A stretch of 35,424 bases of DNA from Moorena bouillonii PNG (GTDB taxonomy: Bacteria > Cyanobacteriota > Cyanobacteriia > Cyanobacteriales > Coleofasciculaceae), in NCBI RefSeq assembly GCF_001942495.1, contig NZ_MKZS01000001.1, positions 8,165,885 to 8,201,308 of the forward strand, given 5' to 3'. This document shows, one piece after another, positions 8,146 to 16,228 of the stretch; the stretch's first letter is position 1; each line of letters begins with the position of its first letter. Below the pieces are notes generated by a model. The model made no database searches. It had not been told where the DNA came from and saw only the letters and a program-made list of their open reading frames with translations. The translations under genes were made by a program, and so were the position numbers.

Positions 8146-8988
8146 ATGATCAAAAAGGTGCAAATATGGGTAAATATAATGGTTATAGCTGTAATTTGCC
8201 TCTCAGGCTGTAGTGATGGTAAACCAAAGAGCGAGACTAAGCCTACAGCAGGGAATGGCAAGCTGCAATTTCGGGCTAACGGTGAAGACTTTGTCCGACA
8301 GGGCTTTGTTTCCAAAGACAGTTGGCAAATATCTTTCGATCGGGTTTACATCAACCTAGCGGACATGACAGCTTACCAAACTAAGCCTCCCTTTAACCCC
8401 GATACAGAAAAGGAAATCTCAGTCCAAGAGAAAATTATCCTCCCCAATCCCAAAACCATCGATTTAGCGGAAGGGGGAGAGGATGCCGAGCCAATTCTGA
8501 TTGCTGAGATAGCTGATGCACCAACTGGTCATTACAATGCTCTTTCCTGGAAAATGGTCAAAGCCAAGATTGGTCCAGCAATGGGTCAAACCTTGGTGAT
8601 GGGTGGTAAAGCCAGTAAGCAGGGACAAACCATTGATTTTGTGATCAAACTCGACCAAGAGATTGAATACCGCTGTGGTGAATTCGTCGGTGATCAGCGC
8701 AAAGGGATTCTAGCTAAGGATGGGGAAGCGGACATAGAAGCTACCTTCCACTTCGATCACATTTTTGGCGATAGTGATGTGACCGCCAATGACCCCCTCA
8801 ACACTGGTGCGATCGGATTTGAGCCATTCGCTGGACTCGCTAAGGACGGCAAACTAGAGGTGACAATGGCTCAGCTTCAATCAGCACTCCCAGCTGGAAC
8901 CTATCAGCAGCTTACTCAAGAGATTCTTCCTAACCTAGGTCATGTGGGTGAAGGTCACTGTACATCCATGCCAATTTCCAGGTCATGA
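8146..8988 (+). CDS. Lipoprotein, DUF4382-like, upstream of a metal-uptake-type operon
   Basis: This 280-residue protein has a lipoprotein signal peptide with lipobox LSGC (acylated Cys at about residue 22), so it would be anchored to a membrane on the periplasmic side. The body looks like a DUF4382-type beta-rich domain (QISFDRVYINLADM, then ADAPTGHYNALSWKM). Possible metal-ligating residues cluster late: HFDHIFGDSD and HVGEGHC. It is co-directional with the two metal-transport-like genes that follow after 247 bp, so a periplasmic metal-handling role is an inference from context. I am unsure of the exact family. Confidence 0.65.
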   Translation: MIKKVQIWVNIMVIAVICLSGCSDGKPKSETKPTAGNGKLQFRANGEDFVRQGFVSKDSWQISFDRVYINLADMTAYQTKPPFNPDTEKEISVQEKIILPNPKTIDLAEGGEDAEPILIAEIADAPTGHYNALSWKMVKAKIGPAMGQTLVMGGKASKQGQTIDFVIKLDQEIEYRCGEFVGDQRKGILAKDGEADIEATFHFDHIFGDSDVTANDPLNTGAIGFEPFAGLAKDGKLEVTMAQLQSALPAGTYQQLTQEILPNLGHVGEGHCTSMPISRS

Positions 8989-9235
8989 GGTACCCAACAC
9001 CCTTACTCCAAACCCCGGAGTCTTATCACCTAGAGTCCTTATCAAGACAAGGAAAAATCGAGAGGTAGTGCTATAAAAATCAAACCTGATCAGCTCTGAC
9101 CCATCTAATTTGCATGACTCTTGAAGAGTGGGAGAGTGGAAGAGTGGGAGAGGGTCACAGAGATTGACGACTTTTCCGGAAAGTAAAAAATATGTCAATT
9201 AAATCCAGTCAACACTCAACAGTCAAGAATTAAGG

Positions 9236-9730
9236 ATGAAGTGGAAAGGTTTGATGCTACTGAGCCTGGTTTCTGTCTTGAGTTGGTCAGTTAATGCTGA
9301 GGCTCACGGCACTAAGCTTGAATCTAAAACTATCCAGGCCATTGAGATTAATGCTAAATACGACACTGGTAAACCGATGTCTAATGCCCAAGTAACCATT
9401 TATGCTCCCAATAATCCTACCACTCCTTGGCAGACAGGGACTAGTGACACCAACGGCAGGTTTATCTTTGCTCCCGATTACGCTCAGCAGGGAAATTGGA
9501 CAATTCAGGTGCGCCAAGCTGGTCACGGTGGCATGATTACTCTTACTCTTGGTGAAGAGAATTCTGCTGTAGCGGGTCAGTCATCAGCAGCGGGTAACTA
9601 CCTAATGAGCTCATCAACCAGTCCTACTTACACCCCTGTTCAGAGAATGCTCATGGCAGCTGCTGGTGTCTGGGGATTTGTGGGTACAGCACTCTTTTTC
9701 TTAGGGAGGAAAACTAATGCACATTCCTGA
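9236..9730 (+). CDS. NikL-like periplasmic protein with C-terminal membrane anchor
   Basis: This 164-residue protein has a cleavable signal peptide (after ..SWSVNAEA). Mature sequence begins near AHG, where an N-terminal His could ligand a metal. A carboxypeptidase-regulatory/Ig-like domain follows (GKPMSNAQVTIYAPN, TDTNGRFIFAPD type), then one transmembrane helix near the C-terminus (VWGFVGTALFFLG). NikL/CbiL-type accessory subunits of nickel/cobalt ECF transporters have this design. The next gene, a CbiM homologue, overlaps its 3' end by 14 bp. Function as an auxiliary metal-transport subunit is inferred from context and layout. Confidence 0.7.
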   Translation: MKWKGLMLLSLVSVLSWSVNAEAHGTKLESKTIQAIEINAKYDTGKPMSNAQVTIYAPNNPTTPWQTGTSDTNGRFIFAPDYAQQGNWTIQVRQAGHGGMITLTLGEENSAVAGQSSAAGNYLMSSSTSPTYTPVQRMLMAAAGVWGFVGTALFFLGRKTNAHS

Positions 9731-10394
9731 TGGTATTCTCCCTGCTTCTGTCTGTCTTGCTGGTTATGCAGCTACTGGTGGACTCACTTGGTATGCCCTA
9801 CGTCGAATTGATCAACATCAAAACCCCCAGGAGGCAATTCCCAGAGCGTCCTTACTGACCGCTGCCTTTTTTGTGGCATCCTCAATCCACCTCCCCATCC
9901 CACCAGCGAGTGTCCATTTCGTTCTTAATGGCTTGTTAGGGGCAATTTTAGGTTATTATGCCATTCCTGCCATTCTGATTGGTTTGTTCTTTCAAGCAGT
10001 TATGTTCCAGCATGGTGGACTCTCCACCCTCGGGATAAATGCAGCCATGATGGGAATATCAGCAATCTTGGCGTATCACCTGTTCCAATTGCGGCGGGTG
10101 TTTGGTAAAGGCAATCGAATTGTTACTGCTATCTTCAGCTTCTTGGCAGGTGCTGCTGGCTTGGGAGTGGCGACGCTAATATTCTTCGTCCTAGTCATTA
10201 CCAATATTCCTGCTACTATTAATGTGGCAACAGAACGGACAGCAATTTACGGGCTAATGGTTGCCCATATCCCCCTGATGGTGATCGAGGGGTCGTTTTC
10301 AGCGGCAGTCGTGTTATTTTTGCAGCGAGTTCAACCAGAATTGCTAGGGGAATCGGGAAGGGGAAGCAAATACGATATCAAAACTCAAAAATGA
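9717..10394 (+). CDS. cbiM: CbiM/NikM-type substrate-binding membrane subunit of a cobalt/nickel ECF transporter
   Basis: This is the membrane S-component that captures Co2+ or Ni2+. The N-terminus MHIPDGILP is the hallmark of CbiM/NikM, where the amino group and His2 bind the metal, so the start codon is certain. An AGGGAGG ribosome site sits 9 bases upstream. The 225 residues carry about six to seven hydrophobic segments, including PIPPASVHFVLNGLLGAILG. The usual CbiQ (T) and CbiO (ATPase) genes are not adjacent: the next gene is psaK on the opposite strand. The module could work as a solitary S-component or recruit energizing subunits encoded elsewhere. Confidence 0.92.
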   Translation: MHIPDGILPASVCLAGYAATGGLTWYALRRIDQHQNPQEAIPRASLLTAAFFVASSIHLPIPPASVHFVLNGLLGAILGYYAIPAILIGLFFQAVMFQHGGLSTLGINAAMMGISAILAYHLFQLRRVFGKGNRIVTAIFSFLAGAAGLGVATLIFFVLVITNIPATINVATERTAIYGLMVAHIPLMVIEGSFSAAVVLFLQRVQPELLGESGRGSKYDIKTQK

Positions 10395-10469
10395 TTTTCG
10401 ACTAATTAGGGCTTCTCCCACTGCCCCCTCTCCCCTCTCTTCCCCTGGAGCCAAGTTCTTTTTCAGACC

Positions 10470-10760
10470 TTACAAAACACCACTAGTGGCTAGACCTAAG
10501 ATGACACCAGCGCCTAGGATGTGACCCAGGCTAGTAGTTGCCAACAGTTCAGGGATGCCAAAATTGGCAAACAGTCCAGAGGCACCGGGTAAAGCTGGGC
10601 CTTGACCGGGGTTTTTGATGGCAAAGCGACCAACAGTAATCGCAAACAGATTACACAAAATCATTACTATCCCCACTGTGGGACTCCACTCTGGGGTCAC
10701 CGGAACAGAGGTTTCCACAGCAGCTAACAAAATTGAGTTAATCAATGTAGTTTCTCCCAT
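10470..10760 (-). CDS. psaK: Photosystem I reaction centre subunit PsaK
   Basis: PsaK is a small two-helix thylakoid subunit at the periphery of photosystem I, involved in antenna coupling and trimer edge contacts. The sequence shows two hydrophobic segments (TVGIVMILCNLFAITVGRFAI and LLATTSLGHILGAGVILGL) separated by a Gly/Pro-rich loop (KNPGQGPALPG), the typical PsaK layout. I chose the ATG at 10760 (MGETTLINS, 96 residues). A TTG seven codons upstream (10781) is possible but weaker. It converges with cbiM from the other strand. Confidence 0.93.
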   Translation of the reverse strand: MGETTLINSILLAAVETSVPVTPEWSPTVGIVMILCNLFAITVGRFAIKNPGQGPALPGASGLFANFGIPELLATTSLGHILGAGVILGLATSGVL

Positions 10761-10914
10761 ATTTGATAAATTGATCAGCAATCAAAGCAATCATAAGAAT
10801 TTTCGGGGAGAAAAATCTCAACTTGTTTTAAGAATTTACATTTGGAGATTTCAGAGTGATCACAGCCTCAGAATTTATGGAAATTCCCACAAGCCAAAAC
10901 CCCGCGTTTTTAAA

Positions 10915-11454
10915 CCACCGGATGTAGGCTCGCTGCGACTTTAGTCGCCTAGACACAATTTTGCCAAAAAAGGTTGACAATACATGCGCGCTAGAGTATT
11001 AGTTAGATATGGGTACAGGCTGCAAATCCGTTCGCGTAGCGTCGCCTTTGGCGATGGCGCAACCGGGAGAGAGACCCGCCACTGCTTGACCTTAAAGAAG
11101 AAATGCCCGGAGGGTAGGGAAAATCCTCCTTAAAAACCCAATCATCAACTAACAATTGGTGTGTGAACCCAGCAAGATCACATTTTGAGAAAAGAACGGT
11201 ACGGCGGGGCACGCCGAAACCAGGTGAAACAGGGAAGCAACGGACTTCATAAGGCACTTCTCAAAAAGTAACCGAACGCTTAAGGAGACTAGCCCGCTGG
11301 GTCTTTCGTAAACTGAACTAGGATCTTGGTTTTGACGGGATTTCGGTTTAGGTATTGCCGCAAGGATACGTTCGCGAAGCGTCGCCTACGGCGAAAGGTT
11401 TAAGGCCGGTCGTAGATCTAAGAATCCCCGTCTTTTTAAAGCGGGGAGTGTCAA
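10915..11454 (+). mobile_element. Non-autonomous IS200/IS605-like element without a transposase gene
   Basis: The left end has a small palindrome GCGACTTTAGTCGC (10935-10948). The right end has the hairpin CCCCG...CGGGG (11426-11446) followed by AGTGTCAA (to 11454), the usual look of cyanobacterial IS605-type right ends. No TnpA, TnpB or IscB frame lies between them. Instead there is a long segment with extensive internal base pairing (separate entry) and two copies of a TTCGCG(T/A)AGCGTCGCC interspersed motif (11029 and 11370 areas). Exact termini and insertion motif are estimates. Confidence 0.5.
11166..11302 (+). ncRNA. Highly structured RNA segment, omega-RNA-like candidate
   Basis: Three nested helices are visible directly. 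ACCCAGC (11166-11172) pairs with GCTGGGT (11296-11302). TTTTGAGAA (11182-11190) pairs with TTCTCAAAA (11258-11266). GGCG-GGGCA-CGCC forms a hairpin at 11202-11214. Perfect nested pairing over 137 bases, inside an element with IS605-like ends, suggests the guide-type omega RNA that accompanies TnpB or IscB (HEARO). I cannot tell which class, and the transcript probably extends further 5' and 3'. No tRNA or known riboswitch fits. Confidence 0.45.
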
Positions 11455-11489
11455 GCAAATTTTGGTAAATTGTATAGAGTACCTATATC

Positions 11490-11831
11490 TTGAGCAGTTT
11501 TCCAGTGACTCAATCTGACCAGAGTCAGCCAGTAAAAGCAAAGCAGATGGCTGTATGGGGAATCTTTAGTTCAACCTTCCTAACCATCTTTCTAGCGGAG
11601 ATGGGAGACAAGACCCAATTGGCCACACTACTAATCACTGCCGAATCCCAGTCTCCATGGATTGTGTTTGTTGGTGCTGCCGCAGCACTGATATCTACTA
11701 GTTTGCTAGGTGTACTGATTGGTCATTGGCTCGCTAAGCGCTTCTCCCCTGAGATGATGGATACTGCTGCCGGAACACTTTTACTGTTTATATCAGTTAT
11801 GCTTCTTTGGGACGCAATCAAACTGAATTAG
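11490..11831 (+). CDS. TMEM165/GDT1-family cation transporter, half-size subunit A
   Basis: GDT1-type proteins move Mn2+ and/or Ca2+ out of the cytosol. Full-length members contain two copies of a three-helix unit, each with an E-x-G-D-K/R-S/T motif. This 113-residue gene encodes one unit with the motif EMGDKTQ and three hydrophobic segments. The following gene encodes the other, so the pair probably forms a heterodimer in a cyanobacterial membrane. The start is TTG (11490), giving a soluble N-tail; an in-frame ATG at 11547 is the alternative. The gap to the partner is 21 bp. Confidence 0.87.
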   Translation: MSSFPVTQSDQSQPVKAKQMAVWGIFSSTFLTIFLAEMGDKTQLATLLITAESQSPWIVFVGAAAALISTSLLGVLIGHWLAKRFSPEMMDTAAGTLLLFISVMLLWDAIKLN

Positions 11832-11852
11832 TTATGAATTAGTGATTAGAAG

Positions 11853-12140
11853 ATGGATTGGCAATTACTAGGACTAAGTTTCCTAACTGTATTTTTAGCT
11901 GAAATTGGAGACAAAAGCCAATTGGCTGCGATCGCACTCAGTGGTAGTCTCAATTCCCCCCGTACTGTGTTTTTGGGAACTATAGCGGCACTGATACTGG
12001 CTAGCTTTCTGGGTGTAGTAGCTGGGGGAGGGGTGGCTCATCTGTTGCCTACTCGTCTACTAAAAGCGATCGCAGCCATTGGCTTTGCTTTGATGGCATT
12101 ACGGCTATTGTGGCCTTCAGAAGGAACGGTGGAGGATTGA
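11853..12140 (+). CDS. TMEM165/GDT1-family cation transporter, half-size subunit B
   Basis: This 95-residue partner of the preceding gene has the motif EIGDKSQ in the first helix and two further hydrophobic helices. The two half-genes correspond to the two internal repeats of fused eukaryotic and bacterial GDT1 proteins. The likely role is Mn2+ homeostasis, which matters for photosystem II. The family call is strong and the heteromer is an inference from adjacency and complementarity. Confidence 0.88.
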   Translation: MDWQLLGLSFLTVFLAEIGDKSQLAAIALSGSLNSPRTVFLGTIAALILASFLGVVAGGGVAHLLPTRLLKAIAAIGFALMALRLLWPSEGTVED

Positions 12141-12236
12141 TCCCCCACCACCCTACCTCCCTTTCACCCCATTAACCTGACAATAATGTCCACGAGAATG
12201 AATCAGTCCTGGGGTTAGGGGGAGTATGGTAGCAGG

Positions 12237-12752
12237 TTACGAACAGACCAATCTACGATTGTCTTGATAGCACCAACTAAGTAGTGTAGTCCCTGCCATT
12301 AACTTGATTGCTTCTAGGAGCCAGTAGCCTTCATGCATTTGCACCATTCCTGGTGGCATGCCACTCACTGGCTCTAGAAGATTCAGTTGTAGAGCCATGG
12401 CGCTCATCTGGGGTGTCATGATGTAGGTATAAATAATTGCGATCCCTACCATGAGCAGGGATAATAAAATAGACCAGCGTCTGACGTAATGATAAAGATT
12501 AGAATTACCACGCAGGACTAGGAGGCTGGCTAATATTAAAGCGCCACACAAAAGCTCAACACGATTAAATGTCCAGAAGATTGAATAGCCAGCTGTAGCA
12601 AAACTAGCCTGACTCATCATGCCAGCTGTAGACATGCATGGCATGATCACAAAGTCTATAACCAAACTGCTACTGAGCCAAAACCCTAAAGCAAACATGG
12701 CAATGGTTCGCCAGCGGCTTTGCTGTGAATCCACGCCAAAAACAGCGTTCAT
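12237..12752 (-). CDS. Four-helix membrane protein, DUF4149-like
   Basis: This 171-residue integral membrane protein of unknown role has hydrophobic segments at about 17-38, 60-80, 92-112 and 143-162. Loops contain conserved-looking polar residues (FWTFNRVELLCG, QMHEGYWLLEAIKL). The overall layout resembles DUF4149/TMEM205-like proteins. It is monocistronic, between the GDT1 pair (convergent) and the acyltransferase gene. No function can be assigned. Confidence 0.65.
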   Translation of the reverse strand: MNAVFGVDSQQSRWRTIAMFALGFWLSSSLVIDFVIMPCMSTAGMMSQASFATAGYSIFWTFNRVELLCGALILASLLVLRGNSNLYHYVRRWSILLSLLMVGIAIIYTYIMTPQMSAMALQLNLLEPVSGMPPGMVQMHEGYWLLEAIKLMAGTTLLSWCYQDNRRLVCS

Positions 12753-12874
12753 AAAATTTCCTCTACTTTCTATCCTGCTCTTAGCTTAACCAATGGTTTT
12801 TACAAAAAGTGTGAAGTATTTTTGCAAAAAAAAGTATTTTTGCAAACAAATTTTAACTTAATTGTCAGGTAAAC

Positions 12875-12893
12875 ATATGCGCGTAGCGCATAT
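12875..12893. terminator. Short perfect palindrome 3' of the acyltransferase gene
   Basis: ATATGCGC-GTA-GCGCATAT is a stem of 8 bp with a 3-base loop, three bases beyond the stop of the minus-strand acyltransferase gene. The core GCGTAGCG also occurs at about 11031 and 21415, so this is an interspersed palindromic repeat that may double as a transcription stop. There is no strong T-run. Confidence 0.4.
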
Positions 12894-12895
12894 AT

Positions 12896-14083
12896 TTACG
12901 ATAAATTTTCTTGAACTGTCTGTTGTAGTTGTTGGGTTAACATCTCCACTGTTCCTGCTCGGTTTTGTCTGTAGGACTCAAAATGCTCTTTGATGTTTAT
13001 GGGGTCTCCAATGCGGACCATCGCTTTGCGGTGTCCTTTCACCAAAGGTCGATCAAACTTAAACACTTCCCGCTCTAGTCGAGTCAGGGTATCCAAAAAA
13101 CGCTCTGGGGTAGGGGAAGCCGCAACATAACCATCGTAAATTGCATCGAAATTCAGCAGGCGGATAGTAGCTTGGTAAATTGATTCATAAGTGGTTTCAT
13201 CAAACTGTTCTAACTCTTGAGCACGGGATTTTAAGACTGACTGAATTTTATACACTCGTTCTCGGCTTGGTGTCATGGTTGCCGGTGTTAGCTCTAGCTT
13301 CTGTTCACACTCACTCAACAGATGAGTTTTGAGCTTGTTAATCCTTTGGTTCCAATCCATCTGAGTGGTTTGGTCTAGATTAAGGTCGTATTCAGTCTCC
13401 AAGCGAAGAATGACTTGCTCAGCCACACCCCGTAAACGCCCATAGAAGTTTGGTGCGATCGCATTAATGTTCAACGCCTTCTCTAGACGGGACAGGGTCT
13501 GATCAATCACTGGCTTCATGGAATCAGTGTAGTGGTACTTCAGACTTACGGGTACTAAATAGAGATTAGGAACAGGTTCACCCTGTTTGACCATTTGGTT
13601 CATTGCCTGTAGAGGCAGTTGAATCGCTCCCGTTCGGAAGGGCATAACCGTATCATTTTGATAAGAGCAGCCGCCTTCGGGGAAAATCACCAAATCACAA
13701 CTCGGTTGCTTCAGTAACGTTAGGGTTTGGGCAATGCTGGCGCGATCGCCTAAACCCCGTCTAATCGAGTATGCTCCGATCAGGGGCAGAAATTTTTTGT
13801 TCCATCCCCGGAAACTCTCGTAAGCCACAACATAGTGAAAGAGTTGCCCTAACCTAGTTGATAACAGAAACAGAACTATCCCATCATCAAGGGTAGGATG
13901 ATTCGGGAGATAAAGCACCCGTTCCTCTTCCAACCGAGCCAGTTTCTCTAGGTCCGTAGACTCAACCACTAACTTCAGTTGATAAAAATTATCGGCGATC
14001 AGATCAGAAAAGCCTTGACAGAGGCGGGTTAATAGGGGATTGAGCCTAGGTGGATAGAATTGAGGGCTTGACAAAACAGACAT
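12896..14083 (-). CDS. PlsC-like 1-acyl-glycerol-3-phosphate acyltransferase family protein
   Basis: This protein has a PlsC-type acyltransferase domain with the H-x4-D catalytic motif visible as NHPTLDD (H62, D67) and the FPEGG motif at about 134-138, used for acceptor binding. At 395 residues it is longer than a minimal PlsC. The extra C-terminal half (about 240-395) is mostly helical and ends in a segment with KAMVRIGDPINI. It lacks an obvious transmembrane anchor. The substrate is uncertain: phospholipid or another lyso-lipid or glycolipid. The gene is monocistronic, with a HIP1 octamer inside the coding region. Confidence 0.85.
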   Translation of the reverse strand: MSVLSSPQFYPPRLNPLLTRLCQGFSDLIADNFYQLKLVVESTDLEKLARLEEERVLYLPNHPTLDDGIVLFLLSTRLGQLFHYVVAYESFRGWNKKFLPLIGAYSIRRGLGDRASIAQTLTLLKQPSCDLVIFPEGGCSYQNDTVMPFRTGAIQLPLQAMNQMVKQGEPVPNLYLVPVSLKYHYTDSMKPVIDQTLSRLEKALNINAIAPNFYGRLRGVAEQVILRLETEYDLNLDQTTQMDWNQRINKLKTHLLSECEQKLELTPATMTPSRERVYKIQSVLKSRAQELEQFDETTYESIYQATIRLLNFDAIYDGYVAASPTPERFLDTLTRLEREVFKFDRPLVKGHRKAMVRIGDPINIKEHFESYRQNRAGTVEMLTQQLQQTVQENLS

Positions 14084-14194
14084 AGCATGTATCCCAAGAG
14101 TAGATCACAAGATCACGGAGATGGAGAGATAATAAATACTAGTTTGACTTTAAATACTTGATTGTGCCATTGTGCATTGTGGATTGTGCATTGT

Positions 14195-14206
14195 TTGACA
14201 CTCCCC
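14195..14206 (-). repeat. Possible relic of an IS605-type right end
   Basis: TTGACACTCCCC is the inverse of the right-end motif GGGGAGTGTCAA seen at about 11443-11454. It stands alone in the acyltransferase/DUF2808 intergenic region, next to ATTGTGCATTGTGG repeats, with no other element parts visible. Confidence 0.3.
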
Positions 14207-14334
14207 ACCTTTGCTCCCTTCGGGATTTTCCTCACTACAGATAGATGCCATAGTTATACGGGATCAATTATGCTTTGCCTACTAAGCTTTCACCTTAGAA
14301 TTATCTAATAACAAGAATCATCAGTAGTGTCAAC

Positions 14335-15000
14335 ATGTTAGATGGTGAAATCAAACAAAAGACGGCGTCATATACGGTCACCTCATGGTTGCTCCCAGCT
14401 CTAAAGATATTGGGCTTTCGTGGGTTCCTTCTTTTTTCCGTAAAATTTATCAAAATCACTATAGCCTTAGTCTTATCCTTAGTAATTTTGGATACTCCCT
14501 CAACCCCAGCCGTTCAGTTAGCCGATGGCAGAGTTTCATTTGAGAAATCTCCTAGGTTGTTGGATGCAGTAACTACGTTTAATCAAGCTGATGTGCGAGG
14601 AGGAACATACTATTTCACCGTGGACTTACCAGGGGATATTGGTGAACCACTCCAAAGATTAACCATTAATCAGCGTCAAGGAGGATATAAGATTCGATTC
14701 TATCCCGAGAAATCCTCAGCATTTGAAGGAACCTACCAAGACCGGGGTCAGCCGTTATCTCTGGGAAGCGTAACAAAAGACGACTCAAGCAAAACAATTT
14801 CAGTTACCTTCGATCCACCAGTAAACCCAGGAAAAACCATTACCGTTGGGCTTCGTCCTGTTCGCAACCCACGATGGGGTGGTGTATATCTGTTTGGAGT
14901 TACAGCTTTCCCCCCTGGAGAGAACCCCTACGGTTTATATTTAGGTGTTGGACGTTTACAGTTCTACTCTCCAGCGGGAGACAGGCTCAATTTTAGATAA
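14335..15000 (+). CDS. DUF2808-family exported protein
   Basis: This 221-residue protein has an unusually long N-terminal region before the hydrophobic signal/anchor (about 40-57, IKITIALVLSLVILDT). The predicted secreted part begins AVQLADGRVSFEKSPRLL. The remainder is a beta-rich DUF2808 domain (GGTYYFTVDLPGDIGEPLQR, TVGLRPVRNPRWGGVYLFG, PYGLYLGVGRLQFY). DUF2808 proteins are common in cyanobacteria, are exported and have no established function. An internal ATG nearer the signal peptide may be the true start. Confidence 0.82.
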   Translation: MLDGEIKQKTASYTVTSWLLPALKILGFRGFLLFSVKFIKITIALVLSLVILDTPSTPAVQLADGRVSFEKSPRLLDAVTTFNQADVRGGTYYFTVDLPGDIGEPLQRLTINQRQGGYKIRFYPEKSSAFEGTYQDRGQPLSLGSVTKDDSSKTISVTFDPPVNPGKTITVGLRPVRNPRWGGVYLFGVTAFPPGENPYGLYLGVGRLQFYSPAGDRLNFR

Positions 15001-15032
15001 TATCTTAGGAAAATTGCTGGCATGTTAATTGT

Positions 15033-15117
15033 TATACCAAAGGGAACAGCGGATCTGGGAACAGGGAGTAGGAAAAAGGGAACAAAAATTCTCACAATTC
15101 CTACACGGATTGGTATA
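15033..15117. repeat. 85-bp small inverted-repeat element
   Basis: TATACCAA (15033-15040) and TTGGTATA (15110-15117) bracket a GGGAACAGGGAG-type low-complexity core ending in AAAATTCTCACA. The same core ending recurs at about 28950-28964, pointing to a dispersed repeat family. It has no coding capacity. Confidence 0.4.
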
Positions 15118-15232
15118 GTGAATTGGTAATTTTAAATGTTTAATGATTAAGTGACACTTAACAATTTAAAATTAACACAATCAAGCATTTTAAAAGTAAT
15201 TAACTAAACTTGATTTAACCTTTTGCCTGATT

Positions 15233-16030
15233 ATGGGACAAACCATTATTCAAGTAGACGCTTTCACCAGTAAACCCTTTACAGGAAATCCTGCTGCTAT
15301 CTGTGTTTTACCAACTGCTCAAGATGACAGCTGGATGCAAAACCTAGCGCAAGAGATGAATTTATCGGAAACCGCATTTATAGTCAAGCAAGACGATGGT
15401 TTCAATTTGCGTTGGTTTACACCGACAGTGGAAGTCCCCTTATGCGGTCACGCCACCCTAGCTAGTGCTCATGTTCTCTGGTCAGAGGGACATGTGTCTC
15501 CTGATCAAACGATTCGGTTCTACACCAAGAGTGGATTGCTGATCGCTCAGCGCCAGGGTGAGTGGATTCAACTCGATTTCCCGGTGAATCCCTCAGAAGT
15601 TATCAGTACTCCAGAACAACTCAGCCAAACCTTGGGTATACCCATCAAGTGGGTTGGCAAAAATTCCCTAGGCTATTTGGTCGAGGTCGAGTCGGAAGAG
15701 TTGGTCAAGCAGATGCAGCCAAATTTCCAACTGATGAAAACCTTACCTCTGTCTGCGGTAATTGTGACTAGTTGGGCTGACAGTGATTCAGAATACGACT
15801 TTGTTTCCCGATTCTTTGCCCCCAGATTGGGAATTGATGAAGACCCAGTTACAGGTTCTGCCCATTGTTGTCTCGCTCCCTTCTGGCGCGAACGTAATAG
15901 TAAAGATCAGTTCTTAGCCTACCAAGCCTCCTCTCGGGGTGGTGTAGTAAAAGTTAACTATACCGGTAGCGGACGCGTTTTTCTGAGTGGACAAGCAGTT
16001 ACTATCCTGCGCTCAGAATTGCTAATCTGA
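15233..16030 (+). CDS. PhzF-family isomerase-like protein
   Basis: This 265-residue protein has the two-domain diaminopimelate-epimerase fold of the PhzF family. Visible motifs are QVDAFTSKPFTGNPAAICVLP at the N-terminus, NLSETAF carrying the catalytic-type Glu (about residue 45), CGHATLASAHVL, and DPVTGSAHCCLAP near the C-terminus. Length is normal. PhzF itself isomerizes a phenazine precursor, but most homologues outside phenazine clusters have unknown substrates, and nothing nearby makes phenazine. It is monocistronic. Confidence 0.9.
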   Translation: MGQTIIQVDAFTSKPFTGNPAAICVLPTAQDDSWMQNLAQEMNLSETAFIVKQDDGFNLRWFTPTVEVPLCGHATLASAHVLWSEGHVSPDQTIRFYTKSGLLIAQRQGEWIQLDFPVNPSEVISTPEQLSQTLGIPIKWVGKNSLGYLVEVESEELVKQMQPNFQLMKTLPLSAVIVTSWADSDSEYDFVSRFFAPRLGIDEDPVTGSAHCCLAPFWRERNSKDQFLAYQASSRGGVVKVNYTGSGRVFLSGQAVTILRSELLI

Positions 16031-16039
16031 ATTTTTGAA

Positions 16040-16212
16040 TTAAGAATGTAGAATTAAGAATTAAAAATGTAGAATGTAGAATGCACAATTAAGAATGTAG
16101 AATTATAAATTCGGCCTTCTACATTCGGCCTTCTACATTCTGCATTCTGACAGACAACCTTGGCCAAAAGGCCACACTACGCGAACAACCTTAAACCTTA
16201 AACCTTAAACCC
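16040..16212. repeat. Dispersed microrepeats between phzF-like and pyrD genes
   Basis: The stretch contains overlapping degenerate repeats: AAGAATGTAGAATT units, the inverse CGGCCTTCTACATT units (two copies), and AAACCTT heptamers (about 16188-16210). The TAGAATGTAGAAT and ATTCTACATTC blocks could fold back on each other and act as the transcription stop for both converging genes. Confidence 0.6.
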
Positions 16213-16228
16213 TTCAACCACACCACCT

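Noticed and set aside
11003-11257. 84-residue minus-strand open frame in the IS605-like element
   Set aside because: It runs antisense to the nested hairpins of the RNA candidate and has no recognizable domain; spurious frames over repeated RNAs are common.
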